Source: Litorilituus sediminis
Lineage (GTDB): Bacteria > Pseudomonadota > Gammaproteobacteria > Enterobacterales > Alteromonadaceae
Assembly: GCF_004295665.1 (NCBI RefSeq)
Contig: NZ_CP034759.1
Location: 1,984,001-2,048,000 of the forward strand
DNA length: 64,000 nt
Reading direction: 5' to 3'
Shown here: positions 19,890-29,159 of the stretch, piece after piece
Layout of the letters: each line of letters starts with the position of its first letter
Position numbering within the stretch: position 1 is the first letter of the stretch
Program-made: the position numbers and the translations under genes
Notes under the pieces: generated by a model
What the model saw: only the letters and a program-made list of their open reading frames with translations
Told to the model about the DNA's origin: nothing
Database searches by the model: none

Positions 19890-20354
19890 TTACTGGTTAA
19901 CACGCAATACCGCAGTACCATATGCGAGCACTTCAACCGCGCCAATATTGCCTGAGGCGGATTTTGAAATGGACGAGGTTTCTAACTTAATATTATAGAT
20001 ACGCTCTGCATTAAGCTTTTTTGCCTCTTCTTTCATCCGTAATATTGCTTCACGGCGCGCTCTATCTAATAAGGTTTCATAGGATGTCACCCGACCACCA
20101 AAAATGGTTCTAAGCGCGGCAAGAAAACGCTTAAAATAATCTACTGAAATGACCACACTACCGGTAACTAACATGCCCGGCTTAGTTGAATCATCTTGTG
20201 TAGGGCTTTTTACAGATACCGCAACCAAGCCTTGATGCTGTTCTTCTCTGGCAATAATGGATTTAAAGTGCGACTTTTCAGCATGACGACCAAATATATA
20301 ACCAAGAAATAACAGCAGTAAGGTAATTGCAATTTCTAGTTGAAACTGTGCCAT
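19890..20354 (-). CDS. YbjQ/UPF0145 family protein with N-terminal membrane anchor
   Basis: The 154-residue protein has a hydrophobic N-terminus (about 5-20, LEIAITLLLLFLGYIFG) and a YbjQ domain. The domain includes LRTIFGGRVTSYETLLDRAR, MKEEAKKLNAERIYNIKLE and the final EVLAYGTAVLR. YbjQ proteins form pentamers; their role is unclear, and a heavy-metal link was suggested for the fold. It is a paralogue of the next gene, six bases away. Confidence 0.87.
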   Translation of the reverse strand: MAQFQLEIAITLLLLFLGYIFGRHAEKSHFKSIIAREEQHQGLVAVSVKSPTQDDSTKPGMLVTGSVVISVDYFKRFLAALRTIFGGRVTSYETLLDRARREAILRMKEEAKKLNAERIYNIKLETSSISKSASGNIGAVEVLAYGTAVLRVNQ

Positions 20355-20360
20355 AGTCTC

Positions 20361-20675
20361 TTACCTCAATCTAACTGCACTACCATAAGCAAACAATTCC
20401 GCCGCACCTTGGGTTACTGATGAGGTTGAAAAGCGCACATTGACCACAGCATTGGCGCCTATAGCTCGAGCTTGCTCTTTCATACGTTCTACGGCTTCTT
20501 CACGTGCTTCTTGCAATAACTCAGTGTAGCCAACTAACTCACCACCAAAGATATTTTTAATGCCGGCCATTAAGTCACGACCAACATGCTTACTTCGAAC
20601 CGTACTGCCTTGCACTAAACCAAAATGTTCGGTGATTTCTTTTCCTGGGATGATCTCTAAATTACTCACTAACAT
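20361..20675 (-). CDS. YbjQ/UPF0145 family protein
   Basis: At 104 residues this is the classic soluble form: LVSNLEIIPGKEITEHFGLV at the start, then IKNIFGGELVGYTELLQEAR, MKEQARAIGANAVVNVRFS and AELFAYGSAVRLR. It starts a likely operon with the anchored paralogue and the M48 protease. The biochemical role is unknown. Confidence 0.9.
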   Translation of the reverse strand: MLVSNLEIIPGKEITEHFGLVQGSTVRSKHVGRDLMAGIKNIFGGELVGYTELLQEAREEAVERMKEQARAIGANAVVNVRFSTSSVTQGAAELFAYGSAVRLR

Positions 20676-20783
20676 ATAAATGTTCCTTTACTTCCTGTTT
20701 AACTGACAATTACGTTATAGCACGTGACATATTATGTCAAAATAATTCTCCAGTAAAATGTTTCAAGCCATTTCGCTAGAGAC

Positions 20784-20814
20784 AAAAAAAGGGCTGATAA
20801 TTACTTATCAGCCC
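20784..20814 (-). terminator. purD terminator
   Basis: Perfect 10-bp stem GGGCTGATAA/TTATCAGCCC with a four-base loop. It is followed on the minus strand by seven T residues, 27 bases past the purD stop. Confidence 0.9.
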
Positions 20815-20841
20815 TTCCATATATTATTAAAGCTTTATCAA

Positions 20842-22134
20842 TTAAGCATTTTGCTCACGCTCAATGGCGCGATAAGCAATATCAGTTCTAAACTCAACAC
20901 CTTGCCAAGTTATTTGATGTAATAACTCATAAGCACACTGTTGTGCTTCAGTCACACTGTTACCTAAGGCAGTGGCACAAAGTACACGACCACCGGCAGT
21001 AACTACCTCACCTGCTTCATTTAATGCAGTACCTGCGTGGAAGGTTTTGGCAGCGTCATTGGTGTTGGTCTCTAAACCAGAAATCACATCACCTTTTGGA
21101 TAGCTTGCTGGGTAACCTTGGGCTGCTAAAACAACACCAACCGCTGCACGGCTATCAAATTCTGCTGTTACTTTGTCTAATTCACCACGCGTTGCTGCTA
21201 AGCAAAGCTCAACTAAATCAGACTGTAAACGCATCATAATTGGTTGTGTTTCAGGGTCACCAAAACGACAGTTATATTCGATTACATTTGGTGTGCCATC
21301 AGCTGCAATCATTAAACCCGCGTATAAAAAGCCAGTATACGGCGCATCTTCAGATGCCATACCTTCAACCGTTGGCATAATAACTTCAGCCATAATGCGC
21401 TCGTGAATTTCTTTCGTTACCACAGGAGCAGGAGAATAAGCGCCCATACCACCGGTATTAGGACCTAAGTCACCATTTAAGGCACGTTTGTGATCTTGGC
21501 TGGTTGCCATAGGTAATACGTTTTTACCGTCTACCATAACAATAAAGCTGGCTTCTTCACCTTCAAGAAACTCTTCAATTACCACGCTATGCCCTGCTTC
21601 ACCAAAGGCGTTACCAGCAAGCATGTCTTTAATGGCATCTTCTGCTTCCGCTAAAGTTAATGCAACAATAACGCCTTTACCTGCAGCTAAACCATCAGCT
21701 TTAACAACAATTGGTGCGCCTTGCTCACGAACATAAGCTAATGCTTTGCCAACGTCAGTAAAGTTTGCATAGCTACCTGTAGGTATTTTGTGACGTGCTA
21801 AGAAATCTTTAGTGAAAGATTTAGAACCTTCAAGTTGTGCTGCTTTTGCGCTTGGGCCGAAAATAGCTAAACCTTGAGCTTGAAATGCATCAACCACACC
21901 ATCAACCAGTGGTTGCTCAGGGCCAACAATAGTTAAAGCAATGTCTTCTTTTTGCGCAAAAGCCACTAAAGCATCTAAATCACCAACACTGATGGCAACA
22001 TTTTCTAACTTAGCTTCTGTTGCTGTACCCGCATTACCCGGAGCAACAAATACTTTGCTTACTTGAGAAGACTGAGCCGCTTTCCACGCTAATGCATGTT
22101 CACGACCACCACTACCAATAACTAAAATTTTCAT
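20842..22134 (-). CDS. purD: Phosphoribosylamine-glycine ligase
   Basis: PurD joins glycine to 5-phosphoribosylamine with ATP, the second step of purine synthesis. The 430 residues show the GARS start MKILVIGSGGREHALAWK, the ATP-grasp domain (VVKADGLAAGKGVIVA; EEFLEGEEASF) and the end EFRTDIAYRAI. It lies on the same strand as purH (23597-25198), but a methyltransferase gene and a repeat array now separate them. Confidence 0.97.
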   Translation of the reverse strand: MKILVIGSGGREHALAWKAAQSSQVSKVFVAPGNAGTATEAKLENVAISVGDLDALVAFAQKEDIALTIVGPEQPLVDGVVDAFQAQGLAIFGPSAKAAQLEGSKSFTKDFLARHKIPTGSYANFTDVGKALAYVREQGAPIVVKADGLAAGKGVIVALTLAEAEDAIKDMLAGNAFGEAGHSVVIEEFLEGEEASFIVMVDGKNVLPMATSQDHKRALNGDLGPNTGGMGAYSPAPVVTKEIHERIMAEVIMPTVEGMASEDAPYTGFLYAGLMIAADGTPNVIEYNCRFGDPETQPIMMRLQSDLVELCLAATRGELDKVTAEFDSRAAVGVVLAAQGYPASYPKGDVISGLETNTNDAAKTFHAGTALNEAGEVVTAGGRVLCATALGNSVTEAQQCAYELLHQITWQGVEFRTDIAYRAIEREQNA

Positions 22135-22179
22135 TTAATTTTCCTATTTTTGCCCAAGCAAAAGCAGCAAACAACTTAA

Positions 22180-23007
22180 CTACTTATTTTCAGGCTTAAC
22201 AAATTTTAATGTCATACGATCGCTTTCGCCAATCGCTAAATATTTCTCTTTGTCTTTATCACCGTTCGCTAATGACGGTGGTAAAGTCCACACTTTATAT
22301 TGTGCTAAATCTTTCGGGTTAGCGTTGATTTCACTCGCTCCTGCAAACCTAAAGCCAGCCGCTTTTGCTTGCTTAATGGTTTTTGCTTCAGAAACATAAC
22401 CAATCGCTACTTTAGGGTCACCATCTGCCGGTAATCTGTGCTCAACCACACCTAATACACCACCTGGCTTAAGGGCGTTGTAAGCATCTTTAAATACTTG
22501 CTCAACACCAGCATCTTTCCAGTTGTGTAAATTTCTAAAGGTAACCACTAAATCAGCACTACCTTGCGGCGCTAGTTCACTTTGCTTACGCGGTACAAAG
22601 TCAGTTAATACCACTTCGCTAAATACTACATCAGAGGCAAGCTTTTTCTCTAACTTTTTACGTGAATTACTATAATAGTTGTCTTCACCAGTATCTGGGT
22701 AATGTGCGCCGTATAGTTTACCAGAACCTTTTAATGCTGGAGCTAAAATTTCTGTGTACCAACCACCACCTGGGGTGATTTCTACTACCGTCATGTCTGA
22801 TTTAAAACCGAAGAAGCTTAACGTTTCGATTGGGTGACGATACTTATCACGCGCTTTGTTTTGAGCTGATCTATGATCACCAGCAACCGCTTTTTCAAGC
22901 TTAGCATCAGCATGATTGTGAGCGTTAACACTCGTACCAACTAAAGCACCACAGGCTAAAGTAGCGCTTACTAATAAGGTAGTTAAACTTTTCTTTTTTA
23001 ATAACAT
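22180..23007 (-). CDS. Secreted class I SAM-dependent methyltransferase
   Basis: With the ATG at 23007 the protein has 275 residues and a signal peptide of about 29 (KKKSLTTLLVSATLACGALVG, cut near VNA-H). The fold is class I: VVEITPGGGWYTEILAP as motif I, and VVTFRNLHNW. Predicted periplasmic methyltransferases of this kind are common in marine proteobacteria but their substrates are unknown. An ATG at 23019 is also in frame. It sits 45 bases upstream of purD and may share its transcript. Confidence 0.8.
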   Translation of the reverse strand: MLLKKKSLTTLLVSATLACGALVGTSVNAHNHADAKLEKAVAGDHRSAQNKARDKYRHPIETLSFFGFKSDMTVVEITPGGGWYTEILAPALKGSGKLYGAHYPDTGEDNYYSNSRKKLEKKLASDVVFSEVVLTDFVPRKQSELAPQGSADLVVTFRNLHNWKDAGVEQVFKDAYNALKPGGVLGVVEHRLPADGDPKVAIGYVSEAKTIKQAKAAGFRFAGASEINANPKDLAQYKVWTLPPSLANGDKDKEKYLAIGESDRMTLKFVKPENK

Positions 23008-23019
23008 AACTATTTCCAT

Positions 23020-23596
23020 TGTTGAGTTTTAAGCCAAAATTTCAGGCAAGATGAATATTCAACCATCAGACCTTCCACTTAGGGTAATAATTTCACCAAC
23101 ATTTATAGCAGATTTTAAATAAAGAAACAGTGCCGTTTAGCGTGAACTAAGGGCACTGCTTAAGCTAATTTGTAACAAGATTTCTTCAAATGATTGAAGC
23201 ACTTGTATACATGAACACCATATCCAAAATGAGTAGCCACCAACTAGCAACACTACTCATTGTTACAATCGCTCTAAGGTATTAACCACAGAGCGAATCA
23301 TTCTTAATAAAGATTTTATAAGTTGAGAGGCTTTAATTCCTCCCCTCAACCAACTCCAATTAATGATAGTTTTTTAAGTTATAGGGTTTAAAAAACAAAC
23401 TATAAGCCCGGAGCGTATGACTATACGTGAGTACTTATCGTGCAGAGTTTTAGCCCTATAACGACAAGAACACATTACATTAATAAAGATTTTATAAGTT
23501 GAGAGGCTTAAATTTAAAGGCAAAAGCGCGGAGCGTATAACTATACGTGAGCACTTTTAACGAATAAATTTGACCTCTCAACGACTAAAATAGAAA
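23020..23596. repeat. Intergenic tract with three tandem copies of a structured repeat
   Basis: No gene is seen. Three related units lie at about 23305-23352, 23359-23464 and 23482-23573. Each begins TTAATNANAGNTTTTNTAAGTT and then enters a stem. Unit 1 is a short hairpin (GTTGAGAGG/CCCCTCAAC). Units 2 and 3 have stems GTTATAGGG/CCCTATAAC and GTTGAGAGG/CCTCTCAAC enclosing a shared apical block, CGGAGCGTAT-N-ACTATACGTGAG, and both end AACGAC. The left part (23020-23300) shows nothing else I can name. Confidence 0.75.
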
Positions 23597-25198
23597 TTAA
23601 TGGCGGAAGTGGCGCATTCCTGTAAATACCATGGCAATGTTATGCTCATCTGCTGCGGCAATCACTTCATCATCACGCATTGAACCACCCGGCTGAATTA
23701 CCGCAGTAATACCCGCTTCTGCGGCGGCATCTAAACCATCACGGAATGGGAAGAATGCATCTGATGCCATTACAGAACCTTTTACTTCTAGGTTTTCATC
23801 AGCGGCTTTAATGCCAGCAACTTTTGCTGAGTAAACACGGCTCATTTGGCCTGCGCCTACACCAATGGTCATGCTGTTTTTAACATAAACAATGGCGTTA
23901 GATTTTACGTATTTCGCTACTTTCCAACAGAATTTTAGGTCACGCATTTCTTCTTCAGTCGGCTGACGCTTAGTCACAACTTTTAAATCATCGCTGGCTA
24001 CTTTACCTTGGTCTCTGTCTTGTAATAACAAGCCGCCATTTACGCGCTTGTAATCAAAACCAGTTGTTTGTGTATCCCACTGACCACATTCTAATAAACG
24101 AACGTTTGGCTTAGCGGCAACAATTTGTGCTGCTTCATCAGAAATAGTTGGCGCAATAATCACTTCTACGAATTGACGAGAAACGATTGCTTCGGCAGTA
24201 TCGGCATCTAATTCACGGTTAAAAGCAATAATGCCACCGAATGCTGATGTTGGGTCAGTTTTAAAGGCACTTTCGTATGCCGCTAAAATGTTGTCACCAA
24301 TAGCAACACCACATGGGTTCGCATGTTTTACGATGACACATGCAGCTTCATCAAACTCTTTAACACACTCTAATGCAGCATCAGTATCAGCAATGTTGTT
24401 GTAAGATAATGCTTTACCTTGAATTTGCTTGGCTGTAGAAACGGATGCTTCGGTTGGATTAGCTTCAACGTAGAATGCTGCATCTTGGTGAGAGTTCTCA
24501 CCGTAGCGTAAGTCTTGTGCTTTAACAAACTGGCTGTTGAAAGTACGTGGGAATTTCGCTTTCTGTTCAAATGAAGGTGTTGCTTCAGTATCGCCGTACG
24601 CTGGTAACATTTTACCAAAGTAGTTAGCAATCATACCGTCGTAGCTTGCTGTGTGCTCGTAAGCTGCAATCGCTAGGTCAAAGCGAGTTTTGTAGGTTAA
24701 TGAATCATCGTTTGCGTCCATTTCAGCAATAACGCGATCATAATCACTCGCATTTACGATAATAGTAACGTCTTTGTGGTTTTTCGCTGCAGCACGAACC
24801 ATAGTTGGACCACCAATATCGATATTCTCAATGGCGTTTTCTAGTGTACAGTTTTCATCGCTAACTGCGTTAGCAAATGGGTAAAGGTTTACCACTACCA
24901 TATCAATCGCGCTGATGTTGTTTTCATCCATTACCGCTTCATCAGTACCACGACGCGCTAAAATGCCGCCATGTACTTTAGGGTGTAATGTTTTCACTCG
25001 ACCATCCATAATTTCTGGGTGACCTGTGTAATCAGAAACTTCAGTTACTTTAATGCCGTTTTCAGCTAATAATTTTGCTGTACCGCCAGTAGAAAGAAGA
25101 TCAACACCTTTATTAGCTAAGTGTTGAGCAAACTCTACAATGCCTGTTTTATCTGAAACACTTAACAGTGCGCGTTTAATCGGACGTGGATTATCCAT
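23597..25198 (-). CDS. purH: Bifunctional AICAR formyltransferase / IMP cyclohydrolase
   Basis: PurH carries out the last two steps of IMP synthesis. The 533 residues start with the MGS-like IMP cyclohydrolase domain ([31 protein letters not shown]). The AICAR transformylase domain follows ([36 protein letters not shown]) and ends [10 protein letters not shown]. Length is normal. The repeat array begins 22 bases after its stop codon. Confidence 0.98.
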   Translation of the reverse strand: MDNPRPIKRALLSVSDKTGIVEFAQHLANKGVDLLSTGGTAKLLAENGIKVTEVSDYTGHPEIMDGRVKTLHPKVHGGILARRGTDEAVMDENNISAIDMVVVNLYPFANAVSDENCTLENAIENIDIGGPTMVRAAAKNHKDVTIIVNASDYDRVIAEMDANDDSLTYKTRFDLAIAAYEHTASYDGMIANYFGKMLPAYGDTEATPSFEQKAKFPRTFNSQFVKAQDLRYGENSHQDAAFYVEANPTEASVSTAKQIQGKALSYNNIADTDAALECVKEFDEAACVIVKHANPCGVAIGDNILAAYESAFKTDPTSAFGGIIAFNRELDADTAEAIVSRQFVEVIIAPTISDEAAQIVAAKPNVRLLECGQWDTQTTGFDYKRVNGGLLLQDRDQGKVASDDLKVVTKRQPTEEEMRDLKFCWKVAKYVKSNAIVYVKNSMTIGVGAGQMSRVYSAKVAGIKAADENLEVKGSVMASDAFFPFRDGLDAAAEAGITAVIQPGGSMRDDEVIAAADEHNIAMVFTGMRHFRH

Positions 25199-25386
25199 TT
25201 TATATTTACCTTTTAATGGTAACTTTCAGCTTCAATATGAAATAAAACCTTGGCGGTTTCATAGGCAACTCAAGCTAAATCGTTACTTGTAAAAATGATT
25301 AAAGTTTAAAAATTAGTGCTATTTATCTGTGCTTAGTTCATTTCATTGTGGCTTATAACCGCAAAACACTAAGCATATAAACGATA

Positions 25387-25408
25387 AAAGCACCCGAGGG
25401 TGCTTTTA
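25387..25408 (-). terminator. Terminator after fis
   Basis: Perfect stem AAAAGCACCC/GGGTGCTTTT with a two-base loop, 16 bases past the fis stop. The stem itself supplies the T-run on either strand. Confidence 0.8.
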
Positions 25409-25424
25409 TTTTAAAAAGTCGATA

Positions 25425-25712
25425 TTAGTTCATACCGTATTTTTTTAATTTCTTGCGAAGCGTACCACGGTTGATACCTAATAAGTTTGCCGCGCGCGTT
25501 TGGTTACCGCGAGTATACTTCATTACTTCTTCAAGCATAGGCGCTTCAATTTCACTTAAAACAAGGTCATACATATCGTCAACATCGTTACCATTTAATT
25601 GTGATAAGTAATTGCTGATAGCGATTTTCGCTTGAGTGCGCAATGGTGATGTTTTAGTTTGCGTTTGAATGTCGCCAGTAATAAATGGAGAAGAAACATT
25701 TTGTTCGAACAT
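25425..25712 (-). CDS. fis: DNA-binding protein Fis
   Basis: A 95-residue nucleoid protein. The C-terminal helix-turn-helix ([29 protein letters not shown]) is almost identical to that of E. coli Fis, and the N-terminal beta-hairpin arm region is present. It activates stable RNA promoters and shapes the nucleoid. It follows dusB by 58 bases in the classic dusB-fis operon. Confidence 0.97.
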   Translation of the reverse strand: MFEQNVSSPFITGDIQTQTKTSPLRTQAKIAISNYLSQLNGNDVDDMYDLVLSEIEAPMLEEVMKYTRGNQTRAANLLGINRGTLRKKLKKYGMN

Positions 25713-25770
25713 ATGATATAACTCTTTGTTAAATAAATATTAATTGTTTTATACGTTAGATTTTTTGTTG

Positions 25771-26778
25771 CTAGGCAACAAAGCTATCTAAAAATTGGTT
25801 TAAGGTCTCAAGCTGCTCGCCTTCTGACTCTAAACCATTAAATGTTGCTCTAAACATTTTGCCTTGGTCATCGTTGAATCCTTCACTAAAGCCCTCATCC
25901 ATAGCAGCTAGTGTTTGTATATACCAAGACACATGTTTGCGGGCGAATCGTACACCCTTAAAGTCACCGTAAAACTGATGAAGCGCATTAACATGGCCCA
26001 ATAAGATAGCGCGCACCTCATCCAATGATGGTGTTTTCATCTTGCTACCCGTTGCCAAGAAATGATTAATTTCTCTGAATATCCACGGGCGACCCTGCGC
26101 ACCACGGCCAATCATAATGGCATCAGCTCCAGTATGGTTTAATACCTGCTCGGCTTTTTCCACCGAGGTGATATCACCATTTGCCACAACAGGAATAGAA
26201 ATAGACTGCTTAATTGCTTTAATGGTGTCGTATTCCGCATTGCCTTTATAAAAGTCATTGCGAGTACGGCCATGCACCGCCAAAGAAACAATACCGTTAT
26301 CTTCAGCAATTTTTGCTATTTCCACGCCATTACGGCTGTTTTCACACCATCCTGTGCGAATTTTTAGCGTCACCGGAATATCTACCGCCTGCACCACAGA
26401 TTTCACAATTGCTTCCACCTGTGCTGGCTCTTTTAATAAGGCAGAGCCCGCTAATTTTTTATTTACCTTTTTTGCTGGGCAGCCCATATTAATATCAATA
26501 ATCTGCGCGCCGTTATCAGCATTTACTTTCGCCGCAAAAGCCAACTCATCAGGACAACTCCCCGCAATTTGTACGCTGCGAATGCCTGCTTCATCGCTAT
26601 GCACCATTCTGTTTTTCGACTTTTCCGTATTCCACACTTTAGGGTTTGCCAAAATCATTTCAGACACAGCTAAACCTGCGCCTAATTGACAGCAAATTTC
26701 CCGAAAAGGTTGATCGGTAATTCCGGCCATAGGGGCAAGCATTACCTGACTTTTTAATTGGTACGGACCTATCTTCAC
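25771..26778 (-). CDS. dusB: tRNA-dihydrouridine synthase B
   Basis: The 335-residue protein has the Dus TIM barrel (LAPMAGITDQPFR), catalytic Cys100 in NMGCPAKKVNKK, the FMN-binding VHGRTRNDFYKG and ANGDITSVEKA, and the C-terminal helical domain. It reduces uridine 17 in tRNA. It is the first gene of the dusB-fis operon. Confidence 0.97.
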   Translation of the reverse strand: MKIGPYQLKSQVMLAPMAGITDQPFREICCQLGAGLAVSEMILANPKVWNTEKSKNRMVHSDEAGIRSVQIAGSCPDELAFAAKVNADNGAQIIDINMGCPAKKVNKKLAGSALLKEPAQVEAIVKSVVQAVDIPVTLKIRTGWCENSRNGVEIAKIAEDNGIVSLAVHGRTRNDFYKGNAEYDTIKAIKQSISIPVVANGDITSVEKAEQVLNHTGADAIMIGRGAQGRPWIFREINHFLATGSKMKTPSLDEVRAILLGHVNALHQFYGDFKGVRFARKHVSWYIQTLAAMDEGFSEGFNDDQGKMFRATFNGLESEGEQLETLNQFLDSFVA

Positions 26779-26804
26779 ACTGATGCTTTTTTGAGCTACT
26801 CGTC

Positions 26805-26846
26805 AAAAGGGCGCTAAGTTTACGTGTTTTTTTTTCAATTGAAAAG
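26805..26846 (-). promoter_or_regulatory. Probable dusB-fis promoter
   Basis: On the minus strand TAAACT (26822-26817) makes a -10 box. It is followed at once by TAGCGCCC, a GC-rich discriminator as in stringently controlled fis promoters. A weak -35 (TTTTCA or TTTCAA) lies 16-17 bases upstream next to an A-tract. Confidence 0.5.
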
Positions 26847-27057
26847 CATAGAATTTGAACAATTTTTGATTTTTTTTGCCTTTTTAATATTGACATTTTG
26901 CAAACTTTTCTTGAGGCGATAAAACGTACAATTTCATGACAAAATGGTTGACAAATGCCGTGCTTTTGTAGTGCAAAGTTTCCCTTCTAAAAAACGCTAC
27001 ACTATGGCATGGTAAAGGCCTACAAGATTTTGGCTAAGTGAATAAAAACAACAAATT

Positions 27058-28419
27058 ATGCAAACTCCATTACAACTCCCCATAACCAATGTATACGGCA
27101 AAGGCGATTACAGCCTTGTTGTTCACTTAGGCAGTGAGCAAGCACCAGTCAATTTATTAATAGATTCTGGCAGCAGCACCTTAGTAGTAAAAGAAGGCAG
27201 CTACCAAGCAAGTAGAGATAAACATTTAACGCCAACCGCTATCGCGCAAGAGGTCAATTACGGCATCGGCGGCTGGAATGGCCCGGTTATTCATAGCAGC
27301 ATCACCTTGAGTAATTACGACTTAGCCAATAAAGACAAAGTGGGTGAACAGCAAGTTACTTTAACTAAAGGCGATATCGCGATTGTTTCAGCTAAGCAAC
27401 AAATCGCCACCTTTGCCGAGGCAGATGGCATTTTAGGGCTAGCCTATCATCACCTTAATAAAGGCTTTAACCTGACCAGTTACTTTGAACAACAGCATAT
27501 TAGCCCTGCTAGCACTTACCCTTGGCCATTTAACGAGGCAACCGAGCTCTCTCCCGCTAGCAGCGACCTTAAAGCATTTAAAAAATTCTTATGGCAATAT
27601 CCTGAGCACGATATAGTGCCCTACTTTACCGAACTTGAAGAGGAGCATTTAGTTGCCAACAAGTTTGCCTTTTATAGTAAGCGCTCAAGCGTGTATGTAG
27701 ATGAAGCGAATAAAGGCATTAACGTAGCCACTAGCCCAATGGCCGAGATAGAGCCACTAATGCAACTAGCAGAAAACCAAGGCAAGCTGATATTAGGTGG
27801 CGGTGAAGAACAAACCGACTTATACCAAGGTGAGTTTCAAAGCATTCAAGTAGAGCACGATGTTTACTACAATGTTGAGTTGATATCAGTGCAAGTTGGC
27901 GATAAGCCGGCAATAACAGCCGCGCCACTTGAACAAAGCCATGTAAAAAGCTACTTCACCAATGCCATTATTGATACCGGCGCCGGGGCATTAGTATTAA
28001 CCGCAGCGCTGTATGAGCAAGTCATTCGTGACTTAGTTGCCATTAATGCTGATTTTGACGCGCTACTTTCGCCGTTTAAAGATTTTAATGAGCAATACAC
28101 AGGCATAGATGCCAGCTTAATAGATTTAGCCCAATGGCCAACTATTTACTTTAACTTTGTTGGTGAAGCCAGCTCCGCAAACAGTGAAGGCAACATAAGT
28201 AATCAAGAAAAGCCAACAGTACAGCTAGCCTGTGCACCACATACCTATTGGCAGCTAAATACGCCAGCCTTTGGCAGAGCCAGTTTTAAATTGTTAAGCC
28301 AACTACCACAATGGCCTAATCAATCCATTATTGGTTTGCCACTCATCAATAACTATTATGTGGTGTTTGATCGCACTGAAACAGGAACGGGCGTAGTGAA
28401 ATTCGCTCAGCAGAAATAA
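27058..28419 (+). CDS. Pepsin-like (family A1) aspartic protease
   Basis: This 453-residue protein has the two catalytic motifs of pepsins: Asp36 in LLIDSGSSTLVV and Asp306 in AIIDTGAGALVL. It ends with the pepsin-like IIGLPLINNYYVVFDRTETGTGVV. No signal peptide or pro-part is seen, so it should act in the cytosol. Bacterial A1 proteases are rare; the known model is shewasin from Shewanella. The spacing between the two aspartates (270) is longer than in pepsin, which implies an insertion. It lies 20 bases before a GNAT gene and in front of the borosin genes; a role in peptide trimming is possible but unproven. Confidence 0.82.
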   Translation: MQTPLQLPITNVYGKGDYSLVVHLGSEQAPVNLLIDSGSSTLVVKEGSYQASRDKHLTPTAIAQEVNYGIGGWNGPVIHSSITLSNYDLANKDKVGEQQVTLTKGDIAIVSAKQQIATFAEADGILGLAYHHLNKGFNLTSYFEQQHISPASTYPWPFNEATELSPASSDLKAFKKFLWQYPEHDIVPYFTELEEEHLVANKFAFYSKRSSVYVDEANKGINVATSPMAEIEPLMQLAENQGKLILGGGEEQTDLYQGEFQSIQVEHDVYYNVELISVQVGDKPAITAAPLEQSHVKSYFTNAIIDTGAGALVLTAALYEQVIRDLVAINADFDALLSPFKDFNEQYTGIDASLIDLAQWPTIYFNFVGEASSANSEGNISNQEKPTVQLACAPHTYWQLNTPAFGRASFKLLSQLPQWPNQSIIGLPLINNYYVVFDRTETGTGVVKFAQQK

Positions 28420-28439
28420 TCTTCAGGGAAATAATAAAC

Positions 28440-29036
28440 ATGCAAGCATTTGAAACAGAACGCTTAATTATGAGGCCGTTAAGCAGTAATGATGAAGACT
28501 TTTATATTTATCAGTATACCGATGAACAAATGATGAGCCTAGTTGGAGCACCATTAACTTATGAACAAGCACGAGCAGCCTTTCTTAGAGCATTAAAGGC
28601 AAATAATTCCCACAAAATGACAGTGTTAACTTGGTCAATCTTTGACAGGTTTACGACTGAAATTATTGGTACGCAAGCCTTATCTTGGTTAAAAACAAAG
28701 TTAGCAGTAAAAGCAACTGATAAGCCAATTAATCAAGCTGAAATTGGTATGATGTTAGCGACACACATTCAAGGAAAAGGGTACGGAAAAGAAGCATTAT
28801 CAGCTTTAATGGAATATGGTTTTAAGTATCTATCGATAGATCGAATTAATACCTTTCATGCAAATAACCATTCTGGCTCAGATGGCTTAGTAAAAAGTAT
28901 CGGCTTTACCTTTGATGAAGAGTGTCAAACCGCTAATAGTGGTTCTCGCTACCTCTACTTTGATAACAATAAATGGGACAAAAAGTATTTAGTAAAAGTA
29001 GAACAAATAACCGAGCCGCAGCTATCTTGCACTTAA
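28440..29036 (+). CDS. GNAT-family N-acetyltransferase (paralogue 1)
   Basis: A RimJ/RimL-type GNAT of 198 residues: ETERLIMRPLSSNDEDF at the start, IGMMLATHIQGKGYGKEALSALM as the acetyl-CoA site, and FKYLSIDRINTFH after it. It follows the aspartic protease by 20 bases and probably shares its transcript; a strong terminator follows it. It is clearly related to the GNAT at 31195-31773 (shared TxRLxxRP, QALSW, ALMEY and DRIN blocks). The substrate is unknown; a peptide from the neighbouring borosin genes is one idea. Confidence 0.85.
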   Translation: MQAFETERLIMRPLSSNDEDFYIYQYTDEQMMSLVGAPLTYEQARAAFLRALKANNSHKMTVLTWSIFDRFTTEIIGTQALSWLKTKLAVKATDKPINQAEIGMMLATHIQGKGYGKEALSALMEYGFKYLSIDRINTFHANNHSGSDGLVKSIGFTFDEECQTANSGSRYLYFDNNKWDKKYLVKVEQITEPQLSCT

Positions 29037-29054
29037 CTTATCAGGATTATCGAT

Positions 29055-29093
29055 AATTAACGCTTAAATTCATTGATTTAAGCGTTAATTTTC
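29055..29093 (+). terminator. Terminator between GNAT 1 and the borosin operon
   Basis: A perfect 15-bp stem, AATTAACGCTTAAAT/ATTTAAGCGTTAATT, around a six-base loop, then TTCT. It separates the protease-GNAT unit from the methyltransferase unit. Confidence 0.8.
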
Positions 29094-29108
29094 TGCTAGT
29101 TTAATATC

Positions 29109-29138
29109 TTGTATAACCCATATTCTTAAAAATATAAT
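29109..29138 (+). promoter_or_regulatory. Promoter of the borosin methyltransferase operon
   Basis: TTGTAT as -35 and a perfect TATAAT as -10 are separated by 18 bp. The predicted start of transcription falls about 14 bases before the gene, and an AAGGA ribosome-binding site lies at 29149-29153, six bases before the ATG. Confidence 0.65.
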
Positions 29139-29159
29139 TTAAGGTGTTAAGGACAATTA

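Noticed and set aside
23020..23596. CRISPR array
   Set aside because: The repeats are few, of unequal length and internally palindromic, without regular spacers or cas genes.
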